Assembly (NCBI GenBank): GCA_025964455.1
Contig: JAOPYU010000321.1
Location: 1 to 44,515 of the forward strand
DNA from: Thermoleophilia bacterium
GTDB taxonomy: Bacteria > Actinomycetota > Thermoleophilia > Gaiellales > SKUG01
Direction: 5' to 3'
DNA: 44,515 nucleotides
In this document: positions 7,898 to 15,568 of the stretch, one piece after another
Numbering within the stretch: the stretch's first letter is position 1
How the letters are laid out: each line of letters begins with the position of its first letter
The notes under the pieces: model-generated
Told to the model about the DNA's origin: nothing
Databases searched by the model: none
Seen by the model: the letters and a program-made list of their open reading frames with translations, nothing else
Made by a program: the position numbers and the translations under genes

Positions 7898-7971
7898 TGG
7901 GGCGTAGCTCAGTTGGTCAGAGCAGCGGACTCATAATCCGCCGGTCGTGGGTTCGAGTCCCACCGCCCCTA
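7898..7971 (+). tRNA. tRNA with CAT anticodon (elongator tRNA-Met; tRNA-Ile2 possible)
   Basis: A full cloverleaf folds by eye. The D stem is GCTC/GAGC, the anticodon stem GCGGA/TCCGC with loop CTCATAA (anticodon 7932-7934), and the T stem GTGGG/CCCAC with loop TTCGAGT. The acceptor stem pairs six of seven positions; the terminal 1-72 pair is T-T, with A as discriminator. CCA is not encoded. The anticodon stem lacks the three consecutive G-C pairs of initiator tRNA, so this is an elongator Met or, if the C34 is modified to lysidine, an Ile2 tRNA reading AUA. Sequence alone does not decide. Confidence 0.93.
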
Positions 7972-8030
7972 TCTCGAGCCGCTCGATCCGCCGGTCGTGG
8001 GTCCGGGACCCACCGCCCCTATCTCGAGCC
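7936..8030 (+). repeat. Tandem duplication of the tRNA 3' half (50-nt period)
   Basis: Bases 7936-7980 (anticodon-loop end to 9 nt past the discriminator) are repeated at 7986-8030 with three mismatches, all inside the T-loop. In the copy the loop TTCGAGT has become TCCGGGA, so that GTGGGTCC and GGACCCAC form a perfect 8-bp inverted repeat. The copy lacks the 5' half and cannot be a tRNA. It lies directly upstream of murJ and could act as a hairpin ending the tRNA transcript. Confidence 0.85.
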
Positions 8031-8038
8031 CGGAGCGG

Positions 8039-8044
8039 TAGGAT
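8039..8044 (+). promoter_or_regulatory. Putative -10 box of murJ (leaderless start)
   Basis: TAGGAT ends 9 nt before the murJ GTG. Transcription would then begin within about 3 nt of the start codon. No Shine-Dalgarno is present, in agreement. No clear -35 element is seen. Confidence 0.45.
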
Positions 8045-8053
8045 CAGCCAGCC

Positions 8054-9706
8054 GTGAGCACCCTCCCCTCCGCTCCCGAAGGCGCGTCAGCCCCGCTGAG
8101 TTCCGACGCCTCCGCCGCCGCCGCACCGATCACCGGTGCGCGGAAGTCGACCGTGGTCGTCATGCTCGCCACGCTGCTCACCAAGGTGGTCGGCCTCGTC
8201 CGCGAGACGGCGACCGCCGTGCTGCTCGGCACCGGCCCGCTGTTCTCCGCCTTCGTCGTCGCGTTCCAGATCCCCAACGTGATCCGTACCTTCGTCGCCG
8301 ACCAGGCCCTCGTCAGCTCGATCGTCCCCGTGTTCACCAAGCTGCGCGTCGACGACGAGGAGGAGCGCGCCTGGCGCGTGGCAAGCACCGTCGTGACCGT
8401 GCTGCTGCTGATCCTGGTCCCGCTGACGGCGCTCGCGATGGTGTTCGCGGAGTTCTTCATCGACACGGTCGTGTACGACAACTTCAACCAGTTCCCGCTC
8501 GCGATCGACCTGTTCCGGATCCTGATCCCGGTCGTGCTCTTCATGAGCATCGGCGGCGTCGTGATCGGCATCCTCAACTCCTACGGGCGCTTTGGCCCGG
8601 GCGCCTTCGCGCAGCTCGCCTTCAACGCGTTCGCGGTCGCGCTGCTGTTCGCCGCCACGCCCTTCTTCGACGAGATCGTCGATCGCGTCTACCTCTACGC
8701 CGTCGTGATCACCGCCGCGACCTTCGTGCAGGCCGTCATGCCGATGCCGTGGCTGCGCGGGCGCGGGCATCGCCTCGTGCTGGGCTTCGCCTTCCGCGAC
8801 CCCATGGTCAAGGCCGTGGTCATCGCGATGCTCCCGGTGATGCTGAGCCTGGCGATGATGAACCTCAACAACATCGTCAACACCTACTGGTCGAGCCGGA
8901 TCCCGGTGGACGAGCTGCGCGGCGTCGTCGATGCCGGCCCCGGCGTCATCTACCGCGCCTGGAGCGTGTTCCAGCTGCCGCAGGGGATCTTCTCCCTCGC
9001 CGTGGCGACCGTGTTCCTGCCACTGTTCGCGCGCCACTCGGCGACCGACGATCGCGACGGCTTCCGCGATGCGGTCGGCGCCGGCATTCGCCAGATCAGC
9101 GTCCTGCTCATGCCCGCGTCCGTCTTCCTGTTCGTCCTGGCCGAACCGATCGTCGAGCTGCTGTTCGAGTACAACCAGACCAACCACGACCAGTCGCTGC
9201 TCATCGCCTCGGCGCTCCGCGGCTTCGCGATCGGCCTCGTGGGCAATGGCGCCATCCAGCTGCTCATGCGGGCGTACTTCAGCCTCAAGACGCCGTGGAC
9301 CCCGGCAGTCATCGGCTTCTTCTTCAACTTCCTCGGCAACATCGTGCTCGGCGGACTGCTCCACACCCAGTTCGGCGTGTTCGGCGTGACCCTCGCGATG
9401 GGACTGGCGAACACGATCTCGTTCCTTGCCATGTGGTACGTGCTGCATCGCCGCCTCGGCGGCATGCCGGTGCTGCCGATCGTCGGCGCGCTCGTGCTCT
9501 CGGCCGCCGCGAGCGCCGTCTCGGTCGGTGCCGGCTGGCTCACGTGGGATGCGATCCGGCTCGCGAGCGGCGACGGCCTGCTCGGCAACGCCGCATCCAT
9601 GCTCGCGGCGATCGTGGTGACCTGGGGCATCTACGCGGTGCTGGCGCTCAAGCTGCGGCTCGTGAACGTTCCGCAGCTGCGCAAGGCGCTCAAGCGCGGA
9701 CGCTGA
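8054..9706 (+). CDS. murJ: Lipid II flippase MurJ (MVF/MATE-like)
   Basis: This 550-aa polytopic membrane protein belongs to the MVF/MurJ branch of the MOP superfamily, which moves the peptidoglycan precursor lipid II across the inner membrane. After a 30-residue Ala/Ser-rich cytoplasmic tail the classic TLLTKVVGLVRETATAVLLG block appears, followed by about 14 hydrophobic helices. Typical elements include FQIPNVIRTF, PVFTKL, VFQLPQGIFSLAVATVFLP and LLMRAYFSLKTPWTP. It starts with GTG at 8054 (no ribosome site; TAGGAT box 9 nt upstream). It is the only plus-strand protein gene in the first 17 kb, convergent with the next gene (14 nt apart). In some actinobacteria a pseudokinase domain is fused to MurJ; none is seen here. 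Confidence 0.92.
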   Translation: MSTLPSAPEGASAPLSSDASAAAAPITGARKSTVVVMLATLLTKVVGLVRETATAVLLGTGPLFSAFVVAFQIPNVIRTFVADQALVSSIVPVFTKLRVDDEEERAWRVASTVVTVLLLILVPLTALAMVFAEFFIDTVVYDNFNQFPLAIDLFRILIPVVLFMSIGGVVIGILNSYGRFGPGAFAQLAFNAFAVALLFAATPFFDEIVDRVYLYAVVITAATFVQAVMPMPWLRGRGHRLVLGFAFRDPMVKAVVIAMLPVMLSLAMMNLNNIVNTYWSSRIPVDELRGVVDAGPGVIYRAWSVFQLPQGIFSLAVATVFLPLFARHSATDDRDGFRDAVGAGIRQISVLLMPASVFLFVLAEPIVELLFEYNQTNHDQSLLIASALRGFAIGLVGNGAIQLLMRAYFSLKTPWTPAVIGFFFNFLGNIVLGGLLHTQFGVFGVTLAMGLANTISFLAMWYVLHRRLGGMPVLPIVGALVLSAAASAVSVGAGWLTWDAIRLASGDGLLGNAASMLAAIVVTWGIYAVLALKLRLVNVPQLRKALKRGR

Positions 9707-9720
9707 TCCCGCTCGCTCGC

Positions 9721-10245
9721 TCAGCGCAGGGCGGAGAGCAGCGCGCCAAGGCCGCCGCCGTGGGCGCTCGCCTGGAGGGCGACCGACAGTCGTTCGGTGA
9801 CCTCGTCGTGCCCGGTCCCGGTCGGCTCCAGCAGTGCGCGGAGCTGGAAGCTGAAGGCCTGGAGCTGCTCGGCCATGAGCTCGAGCTGGTCGAGGCGGCC
9901 TGCGTCGACCCGGCCGGTGTCGTTCGCATCCTGTGCCAGCTCGCCGGCGAGCACGTCGAGCTCGCGGACGTGGACCTCGGCGACGTCGATCGACGCATGT
10001 GCCTGGGCGACCAGGTCGGCGGGGAGCTGGGAGCTGCGCTCCGGATCCGCGAGCCAGCGGCGCGCGGCATCGATCGGTCCCGTCATCCGGCCCGTGGGCG
10101 GCTCGACGGCCGCGGCACTCGCCGTCATGGCGGTGGTGCTCGTCCCGACGAGCGAGATCGAGCGGAATGCATCGCCCCATGCCTGCGCGGGCGCGCCCGG
10201 ACCCAGGGTCCTGGCACCGATCGCTGCGTGGATGGGAGGCTGCAT
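9721..10245 (-). CDS. Hypothetical protein, mainly helical
   Basis: Not recognised. From ATG 10245 the product has 174 residues: a flexible N-terminus of about 60 residues rich in Ala, Pro, Thr and Gly, then a helical part from about residue 62, with blocks such as PADLVAQAHASIDVAEVHV, DVLAGELAQDAND and LDQLELMAEQLQAFSFQLRA. The heptad-like Leu spacing suggests a coiled coil or four-helix bundle. No signal peptide, no membrane helix. ATGs at 10278 and 10344 are possible longer starts; none has a good ribosome site. Its loose N-terminus resembles the two HExxH proteins nearby. It ends tail to tail with murJ. Confidence 0.55.
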   Translation of the reverse strand: MQPPIHAAIGARTLGPGAPAQAWGDAFRSISLVGTSTTAMTASAAAVEPPTGRMTGPIDAARRWLADPERSSQLPADLVAQAHASIDVAEVHVRELDVLAGELAQDANDTGRVDAGRLDQLELMAEQLQAFSFQLRALLEPTGTGHDEVTERLSVALQASAHGGGLGALLSALR

Positions 10246-10356
10246 GGAAGTGGGGAGTTCCTCGTCGGGGGGACGCATGCCGGCGCGCCTGAAGCCGCCA
10301 GCCCCTCCACCGTACGACCAGCGCCGTGATCCGGCAAGGGGCATCGGCTCCCCAAC

Positions 10357-11298
10357 TCACCGGCTCGTGTTGATGAGGCCCTCGATGTCCTGGGGATCGC
10401 CGCCCTGTTCGACCAGGAACTTCGCCACGTTGTTCGGCCACGCGTAATTCAGGTTGGTGGGGTCGTTCTCGGCGTTCGGCGGCGCGTAGCGCAGGTGGAG
10501 CTCGCCCACCGAGGTCAGGCCCGAATCGACGTAGTTCTCCCGCAGCCCCTTAGTGACGGTCCGGAAGCCATGCCCCCAGCTCGTGAATCGCGCGGGCCCG
10601 TTCGGGCAGCCCCAACCCCAGGCGTTGAACGGCGCGCACGTCTCGATTCCGAAGTACGACTCCGCGCCCGCGATCGCGACCACGAGCCGCGGGTCGATCT
10701 CGAATTCCACCCCTGCCTTCACGAAGTCCTCGCCGCTGCCCGCCATCGGCGAGCCCTTCGATTCGAGATAGTCGTCGAGTGAGCGTGCGCTCACGGCCGG
10801 ACCTCCCGAGCCGAACCGCCAGGACCCGACCGATGCATCCCGCTCGTCCTCGGTGGCAGATGCGCGCTGGAGCGCTCGGATCCGGCGATCCGCGTCGAGC
10901 GCGACCGCCTGCGCATCCGCGGCCTCCTCGGTGAGGTCCTCGAGCTTGGCGTCGATGCGCTCCAGCGAGGTTGCAGCCTGCTGCTCGGCAGCACCGATCC
11001 GCGCGTCGAGCTTCGGCGGGACCGGCATGTCGAGGATCCCCGAGAACGATGCGGCGAGGTCGCGCCGCGCCTGGACGGTGCCGACCGCGGCCTGGGCGAT
11101 GCGCTGCGTGCGTGCCGCGCTCGCGAGCGACGTGCGCGCTGCGCGCAGGTCTGCATCAGCCGCCGTTCGGTCGGCCTGGAGCCGTGCGACCAGCTGTGGC
11201 GGCAGTGAAGCCGCGGCGCCCGCGCCGGTCACCGGCCCAGCGAGCACTGCAAGGGCAGCCGCCACCAGCAGCACACCCCGGGATGTCGCTTGACGCAT
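10357..11298 (-). CDS. Secreted coiled-coil protein with lysozyme-like domain
   Basis: The 313-aa product begins with a Sec signal peptide (hydrophobic VLLVAAALAVLAG, probable cut after AGAAA). Residues about 35-155 form a long helical, Ala/Arg/Asp-rich stretch, probably a coiled coil, like the helical regions of peptidoglycan hydrolases and their activators. The C-terminal part (about 175-313) looks like a lysozyme/transglycosylase fold: FEIDPRLVVAIAGAESYFG supplies the likely catalytic Glu, followed by FNAWGWGC and the aromatic SWGHGFRTVTKGLRENY. It probably trims peptidoglycan outside the membrane. ATG 11298 is chosen over the GTG immediately before it. It follows the McrB-like gene by 12 nt and may share its transcript by position only. 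Confidence 0.72.
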   Translation of the reverse strand: MRQATSRGVLLVAAALAVLAGPVTGAGAAASLPPQLVARLQADRTAADADLRAARTSLASAARTQRIAQAAVGTVQARRDLAASFSGILDMPVPPKLDARIGAAEQQAATSLERIDAKLEDLTEEAADAQAVALDADRRIRALQRASATEDERDASVGSWRFGSGGPAVSARSLDDYLESKGSPMAGSGEDFVKAGVEFEIDPRLVVAIAGAESYFGIETCAPFNAWGWGCPNGPARFTSWGHGFRTVTKGLRENYVDSGLTSVGELHLRYAPPNAENDPTNLNYAWPNNVAKFLVEQGGDPQDIEGLINTSR

Positions 11299-11310
11299 CA
11301 CACCGGGGCA

Positions 11311-13020
11311 CTACCCCATCGAGCGCAGCATGCGAACCAGCCGGCCGCCTGCTCGCGGCAGGTAGGCATCGCGGCCGTCCGCGAGGGTCGCCCGGTCCGC
11401 CGGGTCGACGACGGCGCTCGCCAGCAACGCCTCGACGTCGATGCCGCGCCCCTCGTTGGTGACCTCACCGTGCAGGGCGTACGCCAGCAGGCCCGCCAGC
11501 AGGCCATTGCGATCGGCGCGCCACGTGTAGAACTTCGGAAGCACCTTCTGGAGCACGCACGCGTCCACGGCAGCGTGCAGCGTCGCGGGGTCGTCCCCCA
11601 CCATCTCTCGCGCCATCCGCACGAACAGCGCCACGTCGTTGAGGACGCGGTAGCCGTAGTGCTGGTCGTGGGTCACGAGCAGGTCGTTGAGGTCCACGAA
11701 CGGACGCAGGTAGGTCGCCACGTCGTGGCTGTCAGCCGCGCCGGCCAGGCGGAGGGTGCCGAGGAAGTCGCTCGAGCGCGTGCGGTCGGCGGGCATCTCG
11801 AGCAGGTCGCGCTCGTGCACGCCCGCACTCCCGTTCAGGTAGCCGGCGAAGTCGACGGCACTGAAGTTGATGGTGCTCGCCCGGTCCACCACCTTCGGGC
11901 TCATGCCGGTGGTCGTCTCGTCCAGGTTGAGGGTCCCGGTGAACACGACGTTCGTCGGGATCGCGAGGCGCTGCGGGATCTCGTACTCGACCCCGAGGTG
12001 GTCCATCCATTCCACGCGCGTGGCGTCCGCGCTGTGCAGGTGGAGGGCCTCCTGCCGGATCGATCCGTCCTCGTCCTCGCGCCGCGATTCGAGGGCGGAC
12101 AGGAAGTCGGAGAAGTAGTGCTCGATCCGAGCGATGTTCATCTCGTCCAGGATCACGAAGTACGGCGCGGGCGCGACCCCGGCTGCCTTCGCATCCGCCT
12201 CCTCGCGGGCGGCGCGCAGCAGCAGCTCGAGGACGGGCGTGCGCACGTAGCGTTCGAGTTGCTGGTCCCAGTGACCCAGCATCGAGGTGTGGTCGCTCCA
12301 GCTGGGACGAACGCTCACGAAGGCGTAGCGATCCTCCGGCGGCACCGCCACCTGCTCGCTCTGGGGACGGAACAGCGACACCCGATAGCGCTTGAACTCC
12401 TCCACCACCTCGAAGTGCAGGTAGTCGCGATCGGAGACGCCCGTCTCCTCGAAGGCCCGGCGCACGCTCGACGGCACCTGGATGGTGAGGTTGCGCTGGC
12501 CGCCGAACACCATGTTGGTCGCTCGGAAGGTCATGTCGCCGTGCGCGCCGAGCACGTTGGTGATCGTCGCCGTGAAGGGCTCGCTGCCGCCGGCAGGAAC
12601 GTTGAAGTAGTCGAGCTGGTCGCGTCCGGGCGTGAGCGTGCCCGAGCGCAACGTGACCTTGTCGATCGGGATGTAGAACTCGTGGTCGTTGTCCTGCGGC
12701 TGCTCCCAGCGCGTTGCGCGGGTGCCGGGCATGCGGGCGTAGTACTCGGCGGTGAGCAGCGCGAGCTTCGTCTTGCCGGTACCGCTGATGCCCGTGAACA
12801 GCGCGAATGGCTTGGTCCGCAGCGAGATCAGGTAGCGCGTCACCAGCTCGCGCGGGAAGTGGAACCCCCGGTTGGCGATGTAGGAGAACAGGTCCGTGTC
12901 GGCGCGGCCGGTGATCGGTGCGATGTCGGTGCGCTCATGGAGCGGCACCACGTTGCCTGACACGCGCTGGACCAGTCCATGCGCTGCCAGTCCCCGTGCG
13001 AGCGGATTGCCCTGGGCCAT
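11311..13020 (-). CDS. McrB-like AAA+ ATPase, orphan
   Basis: The 569-aa protein has a Walker A motif TGISGTGKTKL (residues 77-84 core), Walker B YFVILDEMNIARIEHYF (Asp-Glu at 292-293) and sensor-1 region VFTGTLNLDETT followed by DRASTINF, all typical of the McrB GTPase-like AAA+ family. In E. coli McrB the Walker motifs lie about 80 residues apart; here they are about 215 apart, with a beta-rich insert at roughly residues 110-230. The block FVSVRPSWSDH then resumes the family pattern. No DNA-binding N-terminal domain is obvious and no mcrC-like nuclease gene is adjacent, so restriction activity cannot be assumed. ATG 13020 with AAGGGGA 7 nt before it is preferred over 13050. Confidence 0.8.
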   Translation of the reverse strand: MAQGNPLARGLAAHGLVQRVSGNVVPLHERTDIAPITGRADTDLFSYIANRGFHFPRELVTRYLISLRTKPFALFTGISGTGKTKLALLTAEYYARMPGTRATRWEQPQDNDHEFYIPIDKVTLRSGTLTPGRDQLDYFNVPAGGSEPFTATITNVLGAHGDMTFRATNMVFGGQRNLTIQVPSSVRRAFEETGVSDRDYLHFEVVEEFKRYRVSLFRPQSEQVAVPPEDRYAFVSVRPSWSDHTSMLGHWDQQLERYVRTPVLELLLRAAREEADAKAAGVAPAPYFVILDEMNIARIEHYFSDFLSALESRREDEDGSIRQEALHLHSADATRVEWMDHLGVEYEIPQRLAIPTNVVFTGTLNLDETTTGMSPKVVDRASTINFSAVDFAGYLNGSAGVHERDLLEMPADRTRSSDFLGTLRLAGAADSHDVATYLRPFVDLNDLLVTHDQHYGYRVLNDVALFVRMAREMVGDDPATLHAAVDACVLQKVLPKFYTWRADRNGLLAGLLAYALHGEVTNEGRGIDVEALLASAVVDPADRATLADGRDAYLPRAGGRLVRMLRSMG

Positions 13021-13049
13021 GCGTCGTCCCCTTGTCGTTCGTTCCCCCA

Positions 13050-13068
13050 TCGGCCGGAACCCGGCCGA
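13050..13068. terminator. Perfect 8-bp hairpin between the M23 and McrB-like genes
   Basis: TCGGCCGG and CCGGCCGA with a 3-nt loop lie in the 84-nt gap between the M23 peptidase stop and the McrB-like start. It may end the upstream transcript, but there is no U-tract. Confidence 0.4.
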
Positions 13069-13104
13069 ACCTGAACCGTGCGCCGGATTGCCCTGCGGGC
13101 TCGA

Positions 13105-14664
13105 TCAGCGCGGCTGCAGGTAGGCGCGCGGGTCGCGCGGGGTGTCGGCGATCCGTGTCTCGAAGTGCAGGTGCGGGCCGGTGCACGACCCCGTGCAGCC
13201 CACGTAGCCGATCACGTCGGTGTGGGCCACGGTCGCACCTTCGGCGAATGCCCCGAACCGTGACATGTGCGCGTAGTACGTCCGCATCCCGCTCGGGTGC
13301 TCGACGATGACCAGGTTGCCGTAGCCGGCGTAGACACCGACGAAGGAGACGCGTCCCCCGGCTGCAGGATGGATCGGCGTGCCGGTCGGCACCGCGATGT
13401 CGAGCCCGGTATGTGGGCGGCCGTTGCGCGGGCCGAACTCGGAGGTCACGACGCCGCCGACTGGCCAGGGCAGGCGCGCTCCGGGGTTCACCGGCGGCGT
13501 CGGTCCCGGGGTGATCGGGGTGGGCGGTGCGGGCTGTACCGGCGCCGCGCGGCCGATCGCTGGGACCGTGACCGTGCCGCGCGCGAGCGCGGTGTTGCCG
13601 GCATCGTCGGCCACTGCGTAGGCGAGGGCAACCACCCGGGCGCGAGCTCCGGCCGTGATCCCCAGTTCGGCTGCCGGAATGACCACCTGGCGGGTGCCGG
13701 CGGCGACGCGCTGTCGAACGGAGCGGGCCCCGGCGCGGACGGTGAGCATCGCCGCCTCGCTCGTGACCACCGTGACCGGGATCACGAGCCGGCCGCCGGT
13801 CGAACGAGCGCGGGTCGCGCGGCTCGCGCGCAGCGTCGGCAGCGTGCGGTCCACGCGGATCGGTACGCGAGTCGTGCTCGTGGGGCGGCCCGCCCCTGCG
13901 GCTGCGACCACGAGCGCGTAGTCGCCGTCGGCCGCCGGCGTGCCGTCGTCACGTCGGCCATCCCATGCAGCTCCCGCGGGGCCTGCCGCCGCAGCTCCGG
14001 CGCGCAGGGTGCGGATGCCGCGACCGGCGCCGTCGACGATCGCGACAGAGACTGATCCCGGCGCGTTGAGCTCCCAGAGCGCCCGGCTGGTCGCGACCAT
14101 GCCCGAGCGACCGATGGCGGGCCGGCTCAGGCGGACACCCCGCACCGCGACGGGTGCTGCCTGCACGGTCACAGCGGCGGCGCGCGCCGCCGGGGCGAGC
14201 GTCGCGCGCGCGGTCCGGGCTCGCGCAGCGGCGGGTGTCGGCACACCTGGCCGCGCGTCGACGCGGATCGAATAGCGTCCGGGGAGGGCGATGCGGTCGC
14301 CGGCAAGTCGCGCATCCCATTCCACCGCGTGGCTGCCCGCCGCGCGCGTGCCGCGTTCGAGCACCTCGATCGCGCGCCCTCGTGCATCGAGCACGCGGAC
14401 CACGACGGTGCTCCGGCTCGCGAGCACGTACGTGAAGGTGGTCATGTCCGTGTGGCCGTCCCAGTCGGGGACGAACGATGCTGGAGACGCCGCCTGGCGA
14501 GAGACGACCGGTGCGGCTGCCGCGCGCGCAGCTGGTGCCAGGAACATCGTGAGGAGCGTCAGGAGCGCGACCGCGCCCACCATCGCGTGGCTCGCGGCGC
14601 GCAGCTGGCGCCGCGGCACGCCTCGCAACCCCATCGCATCGACCGTCGCCATCCGTGACCGCAC
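13105..14664 (-). CDS. Secreted M23 (LytM-type) peptidoglycan endopeptidase
   Basis: This 519-aa protein has a signal peptide (basic start, then VGAVALLTLLTMFLAPAARA), a middle of two or three Ig-like FlgD-type repeats (phrases such as HAVEWDARLAGDRIALPGRYSIR and AAWDGRRDDGTPAADGDYAL), a Pro-rich linker near residues 385-400, and a C-terminal M23 domain. The zinc site is visible as His418 and Asp422 in GRPHTGLDIAV, His466 in YYAHMSR, and His498/His500 in GPHLHFE, so the enzyme is likely active. It cleaves peptide cross-links in the wall. The start is GTG 14664 (GAGGA just upstream) or ATG 14652. FlgD-like repeats are common in secreted proteins of this group and do not imply a flagellar role. 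Confidence 0.9.
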   Translation of the reverse strand: MRSRMATVDAMGLRGVPRRQLRAASHAMVGAVALLTLLTMFLAPAARAAAAPVVSRQAASPASFVPDWDGHTDMTTFTYVLASRSTVVVRVLDARGRAIEVLERGTRAAGSHAVEWDARLAGDRIALPGRYSIRVDARPGVPTPAAARARTARATLAPAARAAAVTVQAAPVAVRGVRLSRPAIGRSGMVATSRALWELNAPGSVSVAIVDGAGRGIRTLRAGAAAAGPAGAAWDGRRDDGTPAADGDYALVVAAAGAGRPTSTTRVPIRVDRTLPTLRASRATRARSTGGRLVIPVTVVTSEAAMLTVRAGARSVRQRVAAGTRQVVIPAAELGITAGARARVVALAYAVADDAGNTALARGTVTVPAIGRAAPVQPAPPTPITPGPTPPVNPGARLPWPVGGVVTSEFGPRNGRPHTGLDIAVPTGTPIHPAAGGRVSFVGVYAGYGNLVIVEHPSGMRTYYAHMSRFGAFAEGATVAHTDVIGYVGCTGSCTGPHLHFETRIADTPRDPRAYLQPR

Positions 14665-14722
14665 CTGTCCTCGGACGAGCGCGTCCTGCGCTCGCCGCCT
14701 CGGGCGTCATGCCCGGGGTGCG

Positions 14723-15559
14723 TCAGTCATCGGAGCGAGAAGCCTCCACCATGAGTCGAGGGTTCGGACCATCCGCTTGGTGACCGTTCGATCCCGCGGG
14801 CGGCGTCGGCTCGGTCGCGGGGTCCGTCGGCGGGGTCGGCTCCGAATCGTGTCGATCACGATCGTCGGGCGGACCGTCGTCGTCGTGGGTGCGGCGGTAC
14901 CAGGCGAGACCGATGAAGATCGCGGCGACCGTCACGGCCGTGAGGCGCTCCATCCACTTCTGCGGGAACACGTCGTGGACGTAGTCGCGGGTCGCCGGAT
15001 CCACGAGCATCAGCTCGAAGCCGACGTAGGCGATCAGCGCGGCGCCGATCCACGTGATGATCGGGAACCGGTCGATCACGCGCAGCAGCAGCGACGCGCC
15101 TCCCATGATGATCGGGATCGAGAGCAGCAGTCCGAAGATCACGAGCCAGATGTCGTTGCGTGCGATCGCCGCCACGGCGAGCACGTTGTCGATGCTCATC
15201 ACCACGTCGGCGACGAGGATCGTCTGGATCGCGCCGCGCAGCGTCGTCGCGGTGTCGATCCCCTCGTGGTCGTCGGGCTCCTCCACTGCCAGCTTCCAGG
15301 CGATCCAGAGCAGTGCCACGCCGCCCACGAGCTGCACGAACGGCAGCTCCTGGTGGAGCAGGTACACCGCGGCGATCGTCAGGCCCGCCCGGAGCAGGAT
15401 CGCGGCGCCGGCTCCGTAGAACACCGCCTTGCGCCGGAGCTCCTTCGGCAGGTTGCGCGCCGCCAGCGCGATGACCACCGCGTTGTCGCCCGCGAGGACG
15501 AGGTCGGCGAGGACCACGCCCAGCAGCGCGACCATGAACTCGGGCGAGAACTCAGGCAT
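14723..15559 (-). CDS. TerC-family integral membrane protein (YjbE-like)
   Basis: The 278-aa protein shows seven hydrophobic segments and the two TerC signatures: DLVLAGDNAVVIALAARNLP near residues 19-38 and ADVVMSIDNVLAVAA near 117-131, both with the membrane-embedded Asp pair. TerC proteins of this branch take part in metal export, mainly Mn2+, often loading secreted metalloenzymes. The last 55 residues are a hydrophilic Pro/Asp/His-rich tail that may bind metal. The manganese riboswitch (yybP-ykoY) that often precedes such genes is absent: only 9 nt separate it from the SRPBCC gene, so the two form an operon. Confidence 0.9.
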   Translation of the reverse strand: MPEFSPEFMVALLGVVLADLVLAGDNAVVIALAARNLPKELRRKAVFYGAGAAILLRAGLTIAAVYLLHQELPFVQLVGGVALLWIAWKLAVEEPDDHEGIDTATTLRGAIQTILVADVVMSIDNVLAVAAIARNDIWLVIFGLLLSIPIIMGGASLLLRVIDRFPIITWIGAALIAYVGFELMLVDPATRDYVHDVFPQKWMERLTAVTVAAIFIGLAWYRRTHDDDGPPDDRDRHDSEPTPPTDPATEPTPPAGSNGHQADGPNPRLMVEASRSDD

Positions 15560-15568
15560 CGCCCGTGG

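Noticed and set aside
7396..10441. Very long frames of 977 codons (plus) and 784 codons (minus) over murJ
   Set aside because: Both are out-of-frame shadows of murJ and flanking GC-rich sequence, with Arg/Pro/Ala or His/Asp/Arg-rich translations and no domains.
11290..12960. 556-codon plus-strand frame antisense to the McrB-like gene
   Set aside because: No domain features; the McrB-like frame opposite has Walker A, Walker B and sensor motifs.
15560..15568. Manganese (yybP-ykoY) riboswitch before TerC
   Set aside because: Only 9 nt separate TerC from the preceding gene, leaving no room for a riboswitch.
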